This document shows positions 1 to 8,680 of a DNA stretch of 64,000 nt, one piece after another. The notes under the pieces are model-generated. The model was not told the origin of the DNA, did no database searches, and saw only the letters and a list, made by a program, of their open reading frames with translations. Both the position numbers and the translations under genes were made by a program. Source of the DNA: Nostoc sp. LEGE 06077 (GTDB lineage Bacteria > Cyanobacteriota > Cyanobacteriia > Cyanobacteriales > Nostocaceae); NCBI RefSeq assembly GCF_015207705.1, contig NZ_JADEWI010000003.1, positions 206,189-270,188 of the forward strand, read 5' to 3'. Numbering within the stretch: position 1 is the first letter of the stretch; each line of letters begins with the position of its first letter.

Positions 1-209
1 TTCATAGCTATTATGAAATTACTAAAAAATACCAATGAGTAACCATGTAGTTTAATGCTTTTAAATTACATAGTTGTTGCCTTCTAAACCAATTATCTAT
101 TTATTTGATGCGTAAAAAATATATCAGTTCTAGTCAATAAATTAATAAAATGACAAGCAATTTATAATTTTGTTGATAAATCATAACGTATAAATCAAGG
201 AATTAAGGC

Positions 210-1016
210 ATGATTCAACTTCATTCAGTATCTCCACAATCAAAAAAGTCAGATTTTATTGTTAATGCCGAAAAAACAAATAACCAAGGTATTTTCATAG
301 CTTGTATAATTTTAGGATTATGGACAATAAGTATAACTTTATTCTTATCATTAAATATTGCTAAAGTTCCTATTCCCTTAATAGCCGTAGCTATGCTGTG
401 GCAGACCTTCTTCTATACGGGATTATTTATTACCGCTCATGATGCTATGCACGGCGTAGTTTTTCCGCAAAATCCCAAAGTAAATAATGGGATAGGCAAA
501 ATATTTGTATTATTATATGGGTTATTTTCTTATCAAGAGTTATTAAAGAAGCATTGCTTACATCACCGCTATCCTAGTACTAAAGATGATCCAGATTTTT
601 ACGAACATCAATACCAAAACTTTTTTGCTTGGTATTTTAATTTTATCAAATCTTATTGGAGTTGGACACAACATCTAGGATTTATATTTGTATTTATTCT
701 TCTTAGATATGTATTAAATATATTTCAAGTCAATCTAATTTTATTTTGGGTAATACCATCTATTTGTAGTTCCATACAATTATTTTATTTTGGCACATTC
801 CTACCTCATAGAAGGCTAGAAGTAGGATATACAAGTGTGCATCGTACAAGAAGTATTCCATTACCTATTTTTTGGTCATTTATAAGTTGCTACCATTTTG
901 GTTATCATAAAGAACATCATGAATATCCTAATGTGCCTTGGTGGAGATTACCAGAGGTTTACAAGGGTTTAGAGCAAAACTCAGTTAACACCAATCTCAC
1001 TAATACTAATTCTTGA
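210..1016 (+). CDS. crtW: beta-carotene ketolase (CrtW type)
   Basis: Membrane di-iron ketolase that adds the 4-keto group to beta-carotene, giving echinenone or canthaxanthin. The 268-residue protein shows the histidine boxes of the membrane desaturase/hydroxylase superfamily in CrtW spacing: HDAMH at 77-81, HCLHH at 115-119 and HKEHH at 233-237. Hydrophobic segments lie around 28-50, 55-75, 95-108 and 155-195. The length fits CrtW (about 250-260) and the HDAMHG box separates it from acyl-lipid desaturases. An AAGGA ribosome site lies about 9 nt before the ATG. The gene stands alone, with a dispersed repeat downstream. Product specificity (echinenone or canthaxanthin) cannot be read from sequence. 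Confidence 0.9.
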   Translation: MIQLHSVSPQSKKSDFIVNAEKTNNQGIFIACIILGLWTISITLFLSLNIAKVPIPLIAVAMLWQTFFYTGLFITAHDAMHGVVFPQNPKVNNGIGKIFVLLYGLFSYQELLKKHCLHHRYPSTKDDPDFYEHQYQNFFAWYFNFIKSYWSWTQHLGFIFVFILLRYVLNIFQVNLILFWVIPSICSSIQLFYFGTFLPHRRLEVGYTSVHRTRSIPLPIFWSFISCYHFGYHKEHHEYPNVPWWRLPEVYKGLEQNSVNTNLTNTNS

Positions 1017-1343
1017 TGAAGACGCATAGAAAAAATACTGCCGCCTGTGGTATCTCCCCTTTCTAAGATGATGTCTGAAAATTTTTTGATGTTGTATTGT
1101 AGACTTTTAGATCCCCCTAAATCCCCCTTCAAAAGGGGGACTTGAAGAAATTAACCCCTTAAAAAAGGGGGATAGGGGGGATCAGGCAAAATATTTAATC
1201 CTTCTCAGACATTCTCTAAAGGGATATTGAGAGGGGTGAAAATCATGTAATTAGTCATAGAAGCAATTCTGTCTGTAGATAGTAAACTTAGAAGAAATTC
1301 GCCACTAATCTAAAAGAATAACGTATTTACAAGGTACAAATAC
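1017..1343. other. intergenic region holding a dispersed repeat
   Basis: No gene is seen between crtW and the following small ORF. The main content is the C-rich/G-rich hairpin repeat at 1110-1183, which may also end crtW transcription. The remainder is AT-rich with no clear promoter elements. Confidence 0.5.
1110..1183. repeat. GATCCCCC...GGGGGATC dispersed hairpin repeat, copy 1
   Basis: A 74-bp element begins GATCCCCCTAAATCCCCC and ends with the inverted counterpart GGGGGATAGGGGGGATC. Internal arms of C and G runs would form a long stem. A second copy with nearly the same left half lies at 55171-55245, so this is a dispersed repeat and not only a local terminator. It has no coding capacity and resembles a small non-autonomous (MITE-like) element. 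Confidence 0.8.
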
Positions 1344-1583
1344 ATGACATCAAAAACACCCCCAGACAATCGGCAAGATGATGCTAAATATAATCCAGAA
1401 GATAATCCTGGAACACAAACCACTGTACCCACTACAGAAGAAGGTGATACTCCTCTTGATGAAAGATATCGGATGACTGGTCAAGAATCAGGTACTGATG
1501 TTCGTCAAGGTGCTGAACCAGAAGCTGCTGGGGGTAATGTTACAACTCCAGGACTTCCTAATCAAGGAACTGATTCTCGCTAA
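1344..1583 (+). CDS. small hydrophilic hypothetical protein
   Basis: A 79-residue protein rich in Pro, Thr, Gly, Asp, Glu and Gln with no hydrophobic segment, so probably soluble and largely disordered. An AAGG-type ribosome site precedes the ATG at about 9 nt. No domain is recognised. The composition and polar repeats of Thr-Pro and Gly resemble small stress-related disordered proteins of cyanobacteria, but that is only an impression. It is monocistronic and followed by a hairpin at 1613-1635. Confidence 0.6.
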   Translation: MTSKTPPDNRQDDAKYNPEDNPGTQTTVPTTEEGDTPLDERYRMTGQESGTDVRQGAEPEAAGGNVTTPGLPNQGTDSR

Positions 1584-1612
1584 TTTAAATCTTGCATTTG
1601 TCTATAGGTATG

Positions 1613-1635
1613 GGGTGGGTATTCATTGCCCACCC
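1613..1635 (+). terminator. hairpin after the 79-residue ORF
   Basis: Arms GGGTGGG (1613-1619) and CCCACCC (1629-1635) enclose a 9-nt loop about 30 bp after the stop codon. No uridine tract follows, so intrinsic termination is only plausible. Confidence 0.4.
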
Positions 1636-1730
1636 TATTAATAAGAGTGTTGTTTAGTACATCTCCTTGTTAAGATGAGCTTGGCAGGGGTCAAAATAAT
1701 ATTTAACTTACGGGAAAATTTTTATAATGA

Positions 1731-1760
1731 ATTACGCATTACTAATTAGTAATGCGTAAT
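1731..1760. repeat. perfect 30-bp palindrome
   Basis: Positions 1731-1760 read the same on both strands (left half ATTACGCATTACTAA). It is followed by TTTTA and lies between the convergent 79-residue ORF and the psaJ-like gene, so it may be a bidirectional terminator or a small mobile palindrome. Confidence 0.75.
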
Positions 1761-1817
1761 TTTATATTTCCATTTCCTAAATTTAGCAATAGGTTAATAA
1801 TTACGAATTATTTTACC

Positions 1818-1967
1818 TTATGGCATGGGATGGAAAAGCAGGTCAGGGAAAAAGTAATTAAAAATCGCCCAGGTAGAAAAGGCAATTGATATTGCAATTA
1901 CACCCAGTACTGGTGCGAGAGAGAGATAACGAAGGAAAGATTCTTTTTGTTTGTCTGATTTCTGCAT
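1818..1967 (-). CDS. PsaJ-like photosystem I subunit IX paralogue
   Basis: A 49-residue protein read directly from the minus strand. Its single membrane span is preceded by LRYLSLAPVLG and followed by FNYFFPDLLFHPMP, matching the PsaJ family start (ISTAPV) and end (NRFFPDLLFHP). PsaJ is a small peripheral photosystem I subunit next to PsaF. A strong AGGAG site precedes the ATG by 6 nt. It starts 27 bp after the DUF4383 gene stop, so the two are probably co-transcribed. Oddities: psaF is not adjacent, the N-terminus is charged, and the family Glu before FNRFFPD is Ile here with Arg replaced by Tyr, while the C-terminal His is kept. It is probably a divergent second copy, but it could be the only psaJ. 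Confidence 0.8.
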   Translation of the reverse strand: MQKSDKQKESFLRYLSLAPVLGVIAISIAFSTWAIFNYFFPDLLFHPMP

Positions 1968-1994
1968 ATAAAACTCCTAAGAAATTTTGACAGA

Positions 1995-2474
1995 TTAAAC
2001 ATTTTGGGATACATTAACACCTGCAACTTTAGATGGAATGAGAAGGCCATAATAACCAGCAGCGATCGCTGTGAAAAAATTGACCCAAACATTATTGCCA
2101 AAGAGTGGCATAAAGCCGAAAAATGTCTTGGCAAATGGTAATAATCCCATGATTGCTAATGCCAAATATGCAATTGCAAAAGCCCCATTAAATAAACGAG
2201 CGCTTTTAGCACTGTTGTAAGAAGCAATACCTAATAGTCCAACAGTACAACGCACTAAATTATGCAAAAAATTGGTAGGAAATAAACCAAATATATAACC
2301 GAATCCCGCAGCGTAAGCATTAGGAGAAGCATCTAAAGGAACAAAAGATTCATTACTTCCTGGTAAAGATACCAAAGCAGGTGTAAATCCTGCCAAACCT
2401 AATATTAAAAAGAGAATACCGATGCTCAAAGCACAGTAACGCTCTACCATTTTTACGGTCTGGGTATTTTCCAT
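1995..2474 (-). CDS. DUF4383 four-helix membrane protein
   Basis: A 159-residue membrane protein with about four hydrophobic segments and the NFLHNLVRCTVGLLGI region typical of DUF4383. The function of the family is unknown. The ATG at 2474 is preferred because AGGAG lies 11 nt upstream; an in-frame GTG at 2486 abuts the same AGGAG and is too close. The gene leads a probable two-gene operon with the psaJ-like gene (27-bp gap), which suggests a role in thylakoid membranes, but this is inference from position only. Confidence 0.8.
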   Translation of the reverse strand: MENTQTVKMVERYCALSIGILFLILGLAGFTPALVSLPGSNESFVPLDASPNAYAAGFGYIFGLFPTNFLHNLVRCTVGLLGIASYNSAKSARLFNGAFAIAYLALAIMGLLPFAKTFFGFMPLFGNNVWVNFFTAIAAGYYGLLIPSKVAGVNVSQNV

Positions 2475-2758
2475 ATTCTTTGTCACTCCTGTGATGGTTC
2501 AATTGTTGAAAAGATTCATCCCAATTGCCGAAGTTTGACAGTATCAATATTTGGGGGTTTGAAACTGTGATAAACCTGAATTTAGAGGATGAGACTGACT
2601 GCCAACTAAAATATTTTCAAGCTCTATTAAATTGCTTTATCTAAACTAATTAGTTGGCAAGACATAATACTTTCTATTCAACTGAGAATTTGAAATTTAT
2701 ACTCTATCAAAAGACAGGTATAAACATTAGCATTAATGTTTGGGGATATTCTCTAACA

Positions 2759-3763
2759 TTACTTGCTCTGGTTGAACACTTGTGTTGCTATTAAAGCCAA
2801 TAAAGCTCCTGTCCCTAATTGAAAAAGCGGCAATTTACCCAAGGCATCAGTAATACTGGGTATGACTAAGTTTTGATAATCGCCATCAATTCTGCTCTCA
2901 TCTGGAACAGGTTGATAAAAATTATTGGGTGCATCTTCAGATTTTAATTCGCCACTACTCCGTTGTAGATTAAAGCCCAATAGCAATAACAAAGAATCTA
3001 CTAACGAAGGCGAGATTTTCTGGGCTAAATCTAGTAATTTAGCGATATCTCCAACTAACAAATCACGAATTGGGTGTTCTGCTGCATAGAGAATAGCATC
3101 AGCTACAATTTTGGGATCATAGTAAGGTGGTATTCCTGCTGGTTTCACACCTAATTTAGTTAAGCCATTATTCCAAAATGGAGTGTTAATTACGGCTGGC
3201 TTAATACTTGTGACACTGATAGGCCATTTTTCGTGGATTAATTCGACACGCATCGCTTCTAGAAAGCCCTCAACCCCGTGTTTGGCAGAGGAATAAGCAC
3301 TTTGATAAGGAAGCGATCGCCTACCTTCCATTGAAGATACATGAATTAGTGCGCCTCGTCCTTCGCGCTTGAGATGGGGTAAGGCGGCCATTGCACCATG
3401 CACTTGTCCCATTAAACTGATATCAATGACGTGCTTGAATTCTTCTGGTGTTGTTTGTTCAAACGTCGCAAACATCCCGATCGCCGCAGCATGAACCCAA
3501 GTATCAAGTCTTCCGTATATCTCCACAGTTTGAGCGGCGATCGCTTTTACTTGGTCAAATTCTTGCACATCAGCAACAATATAAGTTGCTTCTCCACCAA
3601 AGCCGCGAATTTCTTCCACCAAAGACTTTAGCTTCAACTCTCCGCGAGCAGAAACAACTACCTTTGCACCACGTTGAGCAAATTCCAAAGCGGCTTTACG
3701 TCCAATCCCGCTGGAAGCACCAACGACTGCAACGACTTGCTGATTTATTGGCTTTAACTGCAT
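2759..3763 (-). CDS. short-chain dehydrogenase/reductase
   Basis: A classical SDR of 334 residues, longer than the usual 250. The NAD(P)-binding motif GASSGIG is at 15-21, the active-site serines at about 143-144 and YSSAK at 157-161. The C-terminal extra 80 residues end in a hydrophobic stretch (LGTGALLALIATQVF) that could anchor the protein in a membrane. The substrate is unknown. The next gene upstream on the same strand (stress protein) is about 80 bp away, so co-transcription is possible. Confidence 0.85.
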   Translation of the reverse strand: MQLKPINQQVVAVVGASSGIGRKAALEFAQRGAKVVVSARGELKLKSLVEEIRGFGGEATYIVADVQEFDQVKAIAAQTVEIYGRLDTWVHAAAIGMFATFEQTTPEEFKHVIDISLMGQVHGAMAALPHLKREGRGALIHVSSMEGRRSLPYQSAYSSAKHGVEGFLEAMRVELIHEKWPISVTSIKPAVINTPFWNNGLTKLGVKPAGIPPYYDPKIVADAILYAAEHPIRDLLVGDIAKLLDLAQKISPSLVDSLLLLLGFNLQRSSGELKSEDAPNNFYQPVPDESRIDGDYQNLVIPSITDALGKLPLFQLGTGALLALIATQVFNQSK

Positions 3764-3840
3764 AGATATTTCTAAAAAGATAAACTTCTCGTTTGACTTG
3801 AAGGTGCTGAGTAAAAAAACTCTATCAGGCTTGATTCATT

Positions 3841-4398
3841 TCATACTTCAGCCTTTTTAGACTCATAAACACCCCAATTTTGAATATCTTGTTGGCGTAA
3901 GATTGCTGCGGCGCGATTAATTTCGGCTTCTGGAGCTTCTAGGATGAGCAAATAATAACTTTGTTGTAGGCGATCGCTATAAATTCGCGCTCTCTCTTCG
4001 GGAACGCCTAAATCAGTTAAGGCTTTGACCAAATTTTGATTTGCTGCTGCGCCTACAGCCACACCTGCAACACTACTAACTAATGCTACACCTACAGAAC
4101 CAGCAGCCAGCACAGCACCTAAACCCGGAAGCGCCAGACTACTCAAACCGACTAACACACTACCCCAAGTAGTTGCTGTGAGCGTATCTCCTACGGCTCC
4201 GGTTGTATTCACATCTTGATTACCGATGCGATCGCTGATTTGCGCTTCACCGATTTCTTCACTCTGCTCCACATCTTTAGCAATCACAGAAACGCTGTCC
4301 ATTGAAAAGCCAGAAGCCTTCAAATTATTAATAGCTTGCTCTAATTGTTGAGAGTTAGCAAATACGCCTAATGCACGGATACTGTTTTTTGTTACCAT
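3841..4398 (-). CDS. general stress protein (YflT/GSP17M-like domain)
   Basis: A 185-residue protein. The N-terminal 50 residues (RALGVFANSQQLEQAINNLKASGFSMD) match the fold seen in Bacillus general stress proteins YflT/GSP17M. The middle (about 85-120) is Gly/Ala-rich and hydrophobic, and the C-terminal part (PEERARIYSDRLQQSYYLLIL) is typical of cyanobacterial members. The molecular role is unknown. An AGGA site lies before the ATG. It probably reads towards the SDR gene. Confidence 0.75.
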   Translation of the reverse strand: MVTKNSIRALGVFANSQQLEQAINNLKASGFSMDSVSVIAKDVEQSEEIGEAQISDRIGNQDVNTTGAVGDTLTATTWGSVLVGLSSLALPGLGAVLAAGSVGVALVSSVAGVAVGAAANQNLVKALTDLGVPEERARIYSDRLQQSYYLLILEAPEAEINRAAAILRQQDIQNWGVYESKKAEV

Positions 4399-4869
4399 AT
4401 TTTCCTGATTGCAATTTTGTTAGTGTATCTATTCAGAGTTATGAATCTCTAAAAATAAATGTCATTTTTGATTTAATAGAATTTTCTGCTTTTTTGAATG
4501 TCTCAGAGATTAGCCTTGCATTGTGCAGAAACATCCGCGCACAATTAGAGGAAGCGATCGCTCTTCACAGCAAGATGCTGTAACTAGCTTTGAGTAAGTA
4601 ACCAGAACCAATTACTCGGTCATACGCTTCCCTAAATGCCGCTTAAAAATTCAACTATCTTCCCTGATGTTAGAAAATACATCTAATCTCTAACTCTTTC
4701 GTGGGTTATATTATTTTTAATAACTAAAGGTAGTGTTCCCCACACTAAAAAACACTTATCTCACGCAGAGACGCATACTTCGACTGCGCTCAGTAACTGG
4801 AGACGCAAATAAGAATGGGAGAGTAAATTTAAAATTTGATCGCAGTTGATTCTTTTTCTGGAGAGATGA
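4399..4869. other. intergenic region, no gene recognised
   Basis: Between divergent genes. It holds a HIP1 site near 4553 and a short dispersed motif at 4777-4794 (ACTTCGACTGCGCTCAGT) whose reverse complement occurs with one change at 43308-43327. A 70-codon plus-strand ORF here shows no recognisable protein features. Confidence 0.5.
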
Positions 4870-5139
4870 ATGAACGCTATAGATTGGTTAAGAACATTGC
4901 ATACCAAGCAACTTCTCGGCATTAAAAATGATTGTTATGAGGGGTTCTTCCATCGTGGTGGTTATGTTATCTATAACAATGGTTACTTTCCTCAAGGCTC
5001 TGGGATTAAGATTACCTACGAAGAGTTAAAACAGGTATTAAGTGAAAGACCTCATGTACCCAATGGAGCCGAAACTAAACGGATTAGACAGAAAGCAGCA
5101 AAGCAAAAAGTCAGGTCATATCAATCTAGTAAATTCTGA
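4870..5139 (+). CDS. conserved-looking hypothetical protein, 89 residues
   Basis: A soluble 89-residue protein with a basic C-terminus (RIRQKAAKQKVRSYQSSKF) and no membrane segment. I do not recognise a family. The ATG follows a GGAGAG site. The gene is isolated, with Nostoc-type dispersed sequence (5150-5225) downstream. The basic tail might bind nucleic acid, but nothing else supports that. Confidence 0.55.
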   Translation: MNAIDWLRTLHTKQLLGIKNDCYEGFFHRGGYVIYNNGYFPQGSGIKITYEELKQVLSERPHVPNGAETKRIRQKAAKQKVRSYQSSKF

Positions 5140-5230
5140 TATTCAACAATAACCGCCAACACCCACGAATCCACACAGATAATCTTCCTTAACTATCAGC
5201 GTTCATCCGCGTACATCGGCGGTTAAAAAT

Positions 5231-6427
5231 TTAATTAACAGTAGATTTGGCAATTACTCCCAACTGCAACCCAGGCGGATAACTACCTTCTTCTTTAATC
5301 CGCTTAATCTCCACAGCAGTAAAGGGAATATTTAACTTTTGCGCTACTGCACTAACAATATCACCCCGGTCAATTACACCAGCTACCGCACCAGCTGGGG
5401 AAAGCACGGTGACGCGTGGTAACTGTTCATTTTCCAACTTATTGATCACTTCGGCGATCGCAGTTGATTCGGTAACTGTCGGTATTTCTGTCAAGGGATG
5501 GGCGATACTTTGTAGAGTGTGGGTTTCCCATTCACTTCTTTCTACCAAGCGTAAATCATCAATGGCAACCATACCGCGATAACGTCCATCGGAAGCAGCA
5601 AAATAAACTGGTGATGCAGCATTATCTAATAGATATGCGTCGGCGAAGGCGCGTAAACTCTGATCAGCATCAACTACGCGAAACTCACGAGTCATCGCAT
5701 CACTAGCGACTATCTTCAACAAAGTTTCTTGTAATGTAGTTACGCGGTCGTAGGTGTTGGCGTTACGAATCCCAAACCAACCAATCATCGCAATCCACAA
5801 ACCAAGGGCTAATTCTCTTGTAAAGAAATCTATCGCAAATCCTAAAGCGATCGCCGCGTAACCCAAAATTTGCCCTGATTTTGCAGCCCAGTGTACCGCT
5901 TGAAAGCGATCGCCTGTCACTTTCCACAGTGCTGCTTTTAACACCTGACCACCATCCAACGGTAAGCCAGGAATCAAGTTAAATAAGGCAACAACTAAGT
6001 TAATTCTCGCCAAATCTCCCACCATCACGCTGAGGGGATTAGTCTCAGGAATGAAGATTGCTACAACCCTTAGTAGAAAAAATAGCCCAATACTTACCAA
6101 TGGGCCAGCTATCGCCACTTGAAACGCTTTACCCGGAGTTTTTGATTCTTCTTCAATAGCTGCAATCCCACCAAACAAAAATAGAGTAATAGAGTTAACT
6201 TTAATGCCTTGCGATCGCGCTGCCAAACTGTGACCGAGTTCGTGTAATAATACCGAAGCAAATAGCAGCAATGCCATAACTATCCCTGCGCTCCACGCTA
6301 TGGTAGACCCCCACTCTTGGTAAGCTACGCCAAAATTCAAGGTTGCTAGTCCTAAAATCACGAACCACAAAGGGTCTAAAAACAACGGGATGCCGAATAA
6401 AGTCCCAATTTTCCAATTAGTTTGCAT
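5231..6427 (-). CDS. site-2 protease family (M50B) with two CBS domains
   Basis: A 398-residue integral membrane zinc protease. The catalytic HELGH is at 62-66 and the third ligand motif LPLDGG at 155-160, both inside predicted membrane helices. The C-terminal half (about 240-365) contains a pair of CBS domains, which in other proteins bind adenosyl ligands. This architecture is the common cyanobacterial S2P-CBS form. It would cleave a membrane protein within the bilayer; the substrate is unknown and no anti-sigma factor lies next to it. Monocistronic. Confidence 0.9.
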   Translation of the reverse strand: MQTNWKIGTLFGIPLFLDPLWFVILGLATLNFGVAYQEWGSTIAWSAGIVMALLLFASVLLHELGHSLAARSQGIKVNSITLFLFGGIAAIEEESKTPGKAFQVAIAGPLVSIGLFFLLRVVAIFIPETNPLSVMVGDLARINLVVALFNLIPGLPLDGGQVLKAALWKVTGDRFQAVHWAAKSGQILGYAAIALGFAIDFFTRELALGLWIAMIGWFGIRNANTYDRVTTLQETLLKIVASDAMTREFRVVDADQSLRAFADAYLLDNAASPVYFAASDGRYRGMVAIDDLRLVERSEWETHTLQSIAHPLTEIPTVTESTAIAEVINKLENEQLPRVTVLSPAGAVAGVIDRGDIVSAVAQKLNIPFTAVEIKRIKEEGSYPPGLQLGVIAKSTVN

Positions 6428-6655
6428 TATATTGTCCCAAAACTACATCTCTTCCGCAGTTCACTGTAGTCACCCTCAAAGGATTTCACAACTCCTCAAG
6501 GTTTGAAAATTTTTCCCCAAAAATTTTAATTAATCAATCAACTTCTGATACTGATGTCATTAGTATTAAAAGTTACTGTTAAAAACAGATATAGCCAACA
6601 ATAAATATTTTACAAAAAATAGGCGATCGCTTCTGGGAAATAGCAAAAGATGAGA

Positions 6656-7303
6656 TTATAAGTCGTACAGATTTTTAAACCATGTTAAAAATATTTGGGC
6701 TTTTGGATGTTGAGAATTTAGCACTTTATACTTAATAGCTTGATGTAATTGTCTCCCTGGTTCTGTTTGCCATGCCAACCAAGTGTAGATTTTCGCTTTA
6801 TCAATATAAGAATCTTGAAATGGCGCTCCTTGATTTTTTGCTTCTTGTGCTACTTCCTGAGCATATTGCCAAATCGATTCATCTTCATCTCTAATCAAAT
6901 AAGCTAAAAAAGTTTCCAACATACCACTTATGTGATTATCTGGCATAATCCAGACACCAAACTTAATGCCATCTTCTGTGGTGTGTATAAGTCCTGTCTT
7001 GGGCAGTTGTTCAGGAATATCAGATATACTTGGCAAACAAGCATTTCTGATACTTTGCCAACGGGCAGATAAATTTTCATCTGCATCTATAATTATTCCT
7101 AAATGAGTGAGTCCCGATGCTTTTAATTCCGTGGAAATCAGATTTGAGTCTATGTTGGGATAACCTTCACAATCTTCAATGAAGACAATTTCTTCCCCTC
7201 TTTTTCCCCAAAATATTCCGTTCTTTTCGATTAATTCTGGTATAACTCGTAAGTCATCTTTCCCTTCAACTAATAATCTCTTAGGATTATATTTTTTACC
7301 CAT
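6656..7303 (-). CDS. DUF3226 TOPRIM-like protein (putative nuclease subunit)
   Basis: A 215-residue protein with a TOPRIM-type signature: LLVEGKDD near the N-terminus (Glu13) and IIDADE with Asp73 and Asp75, the acidic residues that hold metal in TOPRIM enzymes. DUF3226 proteins are related to the nuclease half of OLD proteins. The ATG starts 2 bp after the stop of the upstream ATPase gene, so the two are translationally coupled. Together they look like a split OLD nuclease or PARIS-like defence pair. The nuclease role and defence function are inferred; no helicase (as in Gabija) is adjacent. Confidence 0.75.
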   Translation of the reverse strand: MGKKYNPKRLLVEGKDDLRVIPELIEKNGIFWGKRGEEIVFIEDCEGYPNIDSNLISTELKASGLTHLGIIIDADENLSARWQSIRNACLPSISDIPEQLPKTGLIHTTEDGIKFGVWIMPDNHISGMLETFLAYLIRDEDESIWQYAQEVAQEAKNQGAPFQDSYIDKAKIYTWLAWQTEPGRQLHQAIKYKVLNSQHPKAQIFLTWFKNLYDL

Positions 7304-7305
7304 GA

Positions 7306-8430
7306 CTAACGAACCTCAATGTCTCTTTCAGCAGCAATGACGATTTGAGGTTCTGTGAAGACTATACTTGTTTGTTTATCTCGTTCAATTCTGTGAATTC
7401 TAATACCATCTTCAGTTGTATCTTCCTGCTCCGCAATACTAGCTAAACTTGTCCAACAATCGCTGTTATGAGTAGTGGCAAAAACTTGTACATTTAATCT
7501 ATTAGCTGTTTCCCAAATCATTTTCCACATATCAGACATGGCTGTAAAATGGAGTCCAGTATCAATCTCATCAACAAATAAGTATCCATCTTTAGCACAA
7601 ACTGTAGCTAGTGCAAGTCCTAATATTCGCCAAATACCATCACCCATGCTACCAATAGGTACACGTTGGTTACTATCAAGAAGTACAAAAAAACCACCCC
7701 TCGAATCTAATGAATACCTTAATTTTTGAGAACTAACTGGAGCAATCCTTATAATTTTAGAATCTATGCTACGAAGTGCCTGCTCTACAAGTTTTTCTTC
7801 AGGGGTTAGGACTATCTGATCAAATAGTTCAACCATTTTCTCAGTTCCTAGCGAAGATGATGTAACAAATTGTATTTTTGGTGCTGGATTTTTACTGTCT
7901 CTACGTACTCGCCGAATATATTCTGAATGAAGTCCACTATTAGCTGACAAAGGTAATTCCAAAGCCTCTTCTTCTCGTCCATAATTCCACTGAATACTGA
8001 AATACAGTTTCCTTAATACATCTGGGACTTCTTCTTCATAGGGAAACAGAGGTTCATGAGATGAGCTAAGTAGCTCTTTTGAAAAAATTTTGCTTAGTTC
8101 TATTGATACAAAAAGCCCCTGTCGAATATTGCTATTAGTACCTGTGATTGAAAACTTACTCCCTTGTTCAATCTCATGACCATAAAAAAGGTGACGAATA
8201 TCAAACTCTTGAGCTGGTTTAAGCTCATCATCAACACAATATTCACTCCGTTTCATCATTGTCTGACGTAGTGGTTCAAGATTATTCCGTGAACATAAAA
8301 GTTGAATGGCTTCTAATATTGATGTTTTACCACTATTATTTTTACCAACAAGCAGATTAACTCTACCAAGCTGCTGAAGTTCAAAAAATTTGAAGCTACG
8401 AAAATTTTCTATTTTTATCGTATTAAACAT
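7306..8430 (-). CDS. AAA/ABC-type ATPase (OLD/RecF-like)
   Basis: A 374-residue ATPase. The N-terminus (IKIENFRSFKFFELQQLG) is the strand-loop typical of RecF/SMC/OLD ATPases, with Walker A GKNNSGKTS at 29-37, an ABC-signature-like region (GSMGDGIWRILGLALA, about 257-272), Walker B LFVDEIDTG ending at 292 and a TTHN switch near 320. It lacks the long SMC coiled coil. The following gene encodes the TOPRIM partner. Function is probably ATP-dependent sensing or control of the nuclease subunit. Upstream 250 bp are gene-free. Confidence 0.85.
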   Translation of the reverse strand: MFNTIKIENFRSFKFFELQQLGRVNLLVGKNNSGKTSILEAIQLLCSRNNLEPLRQTMMKRSEYCVDDELKPAQEFDIRHLFYGHEIEQGSKFSITGTNSNIRQGLFVSIELSKIFSKELLSSSHEPLFPYEEEVPDVLRKLYFSIQWNYGREEEALELPLSANSGLHSEYIRRVRRDSKNPAPKIQFVTSSSLGTEKMVELFDQIVLTPEEKLVEQALRSIDSKIIRIAPVSSQKLRYSLDSRGGFFVLLDSNQRVPIGSMGDGIWRILGLALATVCAKDGYLFVDEIDTGLHFTAMSDMWKMIWETANRLNVQVFATTHNSDCWTSLASIAEQEDTTEDGIRIHRIERDKQTSIVFTEPQIVIAAERDIEVR

Positions 8431-8680
8431 AATTTGTTAGCCGAGGGCAAGCAATAGTTAGTGACTGGTATTAGTATAAGCAGTCTTAACACGCCTCAAT
8501 CTAGCAAAAGGAACAATTGTTAAATCTTATCATGCGATGGCTTCCCTATCAGTATCCTCAGCATCCATGAAAGCTTTTGTGTATATTGCATAGATTTTGC
8601 CCACATTATCGAACAGTTTAACGTGGTTGTTTGGCAAAACAGGCGATCGCACCCATAAATTCCGAATGGCGAATTAAAAA

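Noticed and set aside
210..1016. Acyl-lipid desaturase or beta-carotene hydroxylase as the identity of the first gene
   Set aside because: The HDAMHG, HCLHHRYP and HKEHHEYP boxes and the length fit CrtW better than desaturases (different first box) or CrtR.
1898..2134. 78-codon minus-strand ORF overlapping the DUF4383 gene end
   Set aside because: It is out of frame with both the DUF4383 gene and the psaJ-like gene, which carry clear family sequence and ribosome sites.
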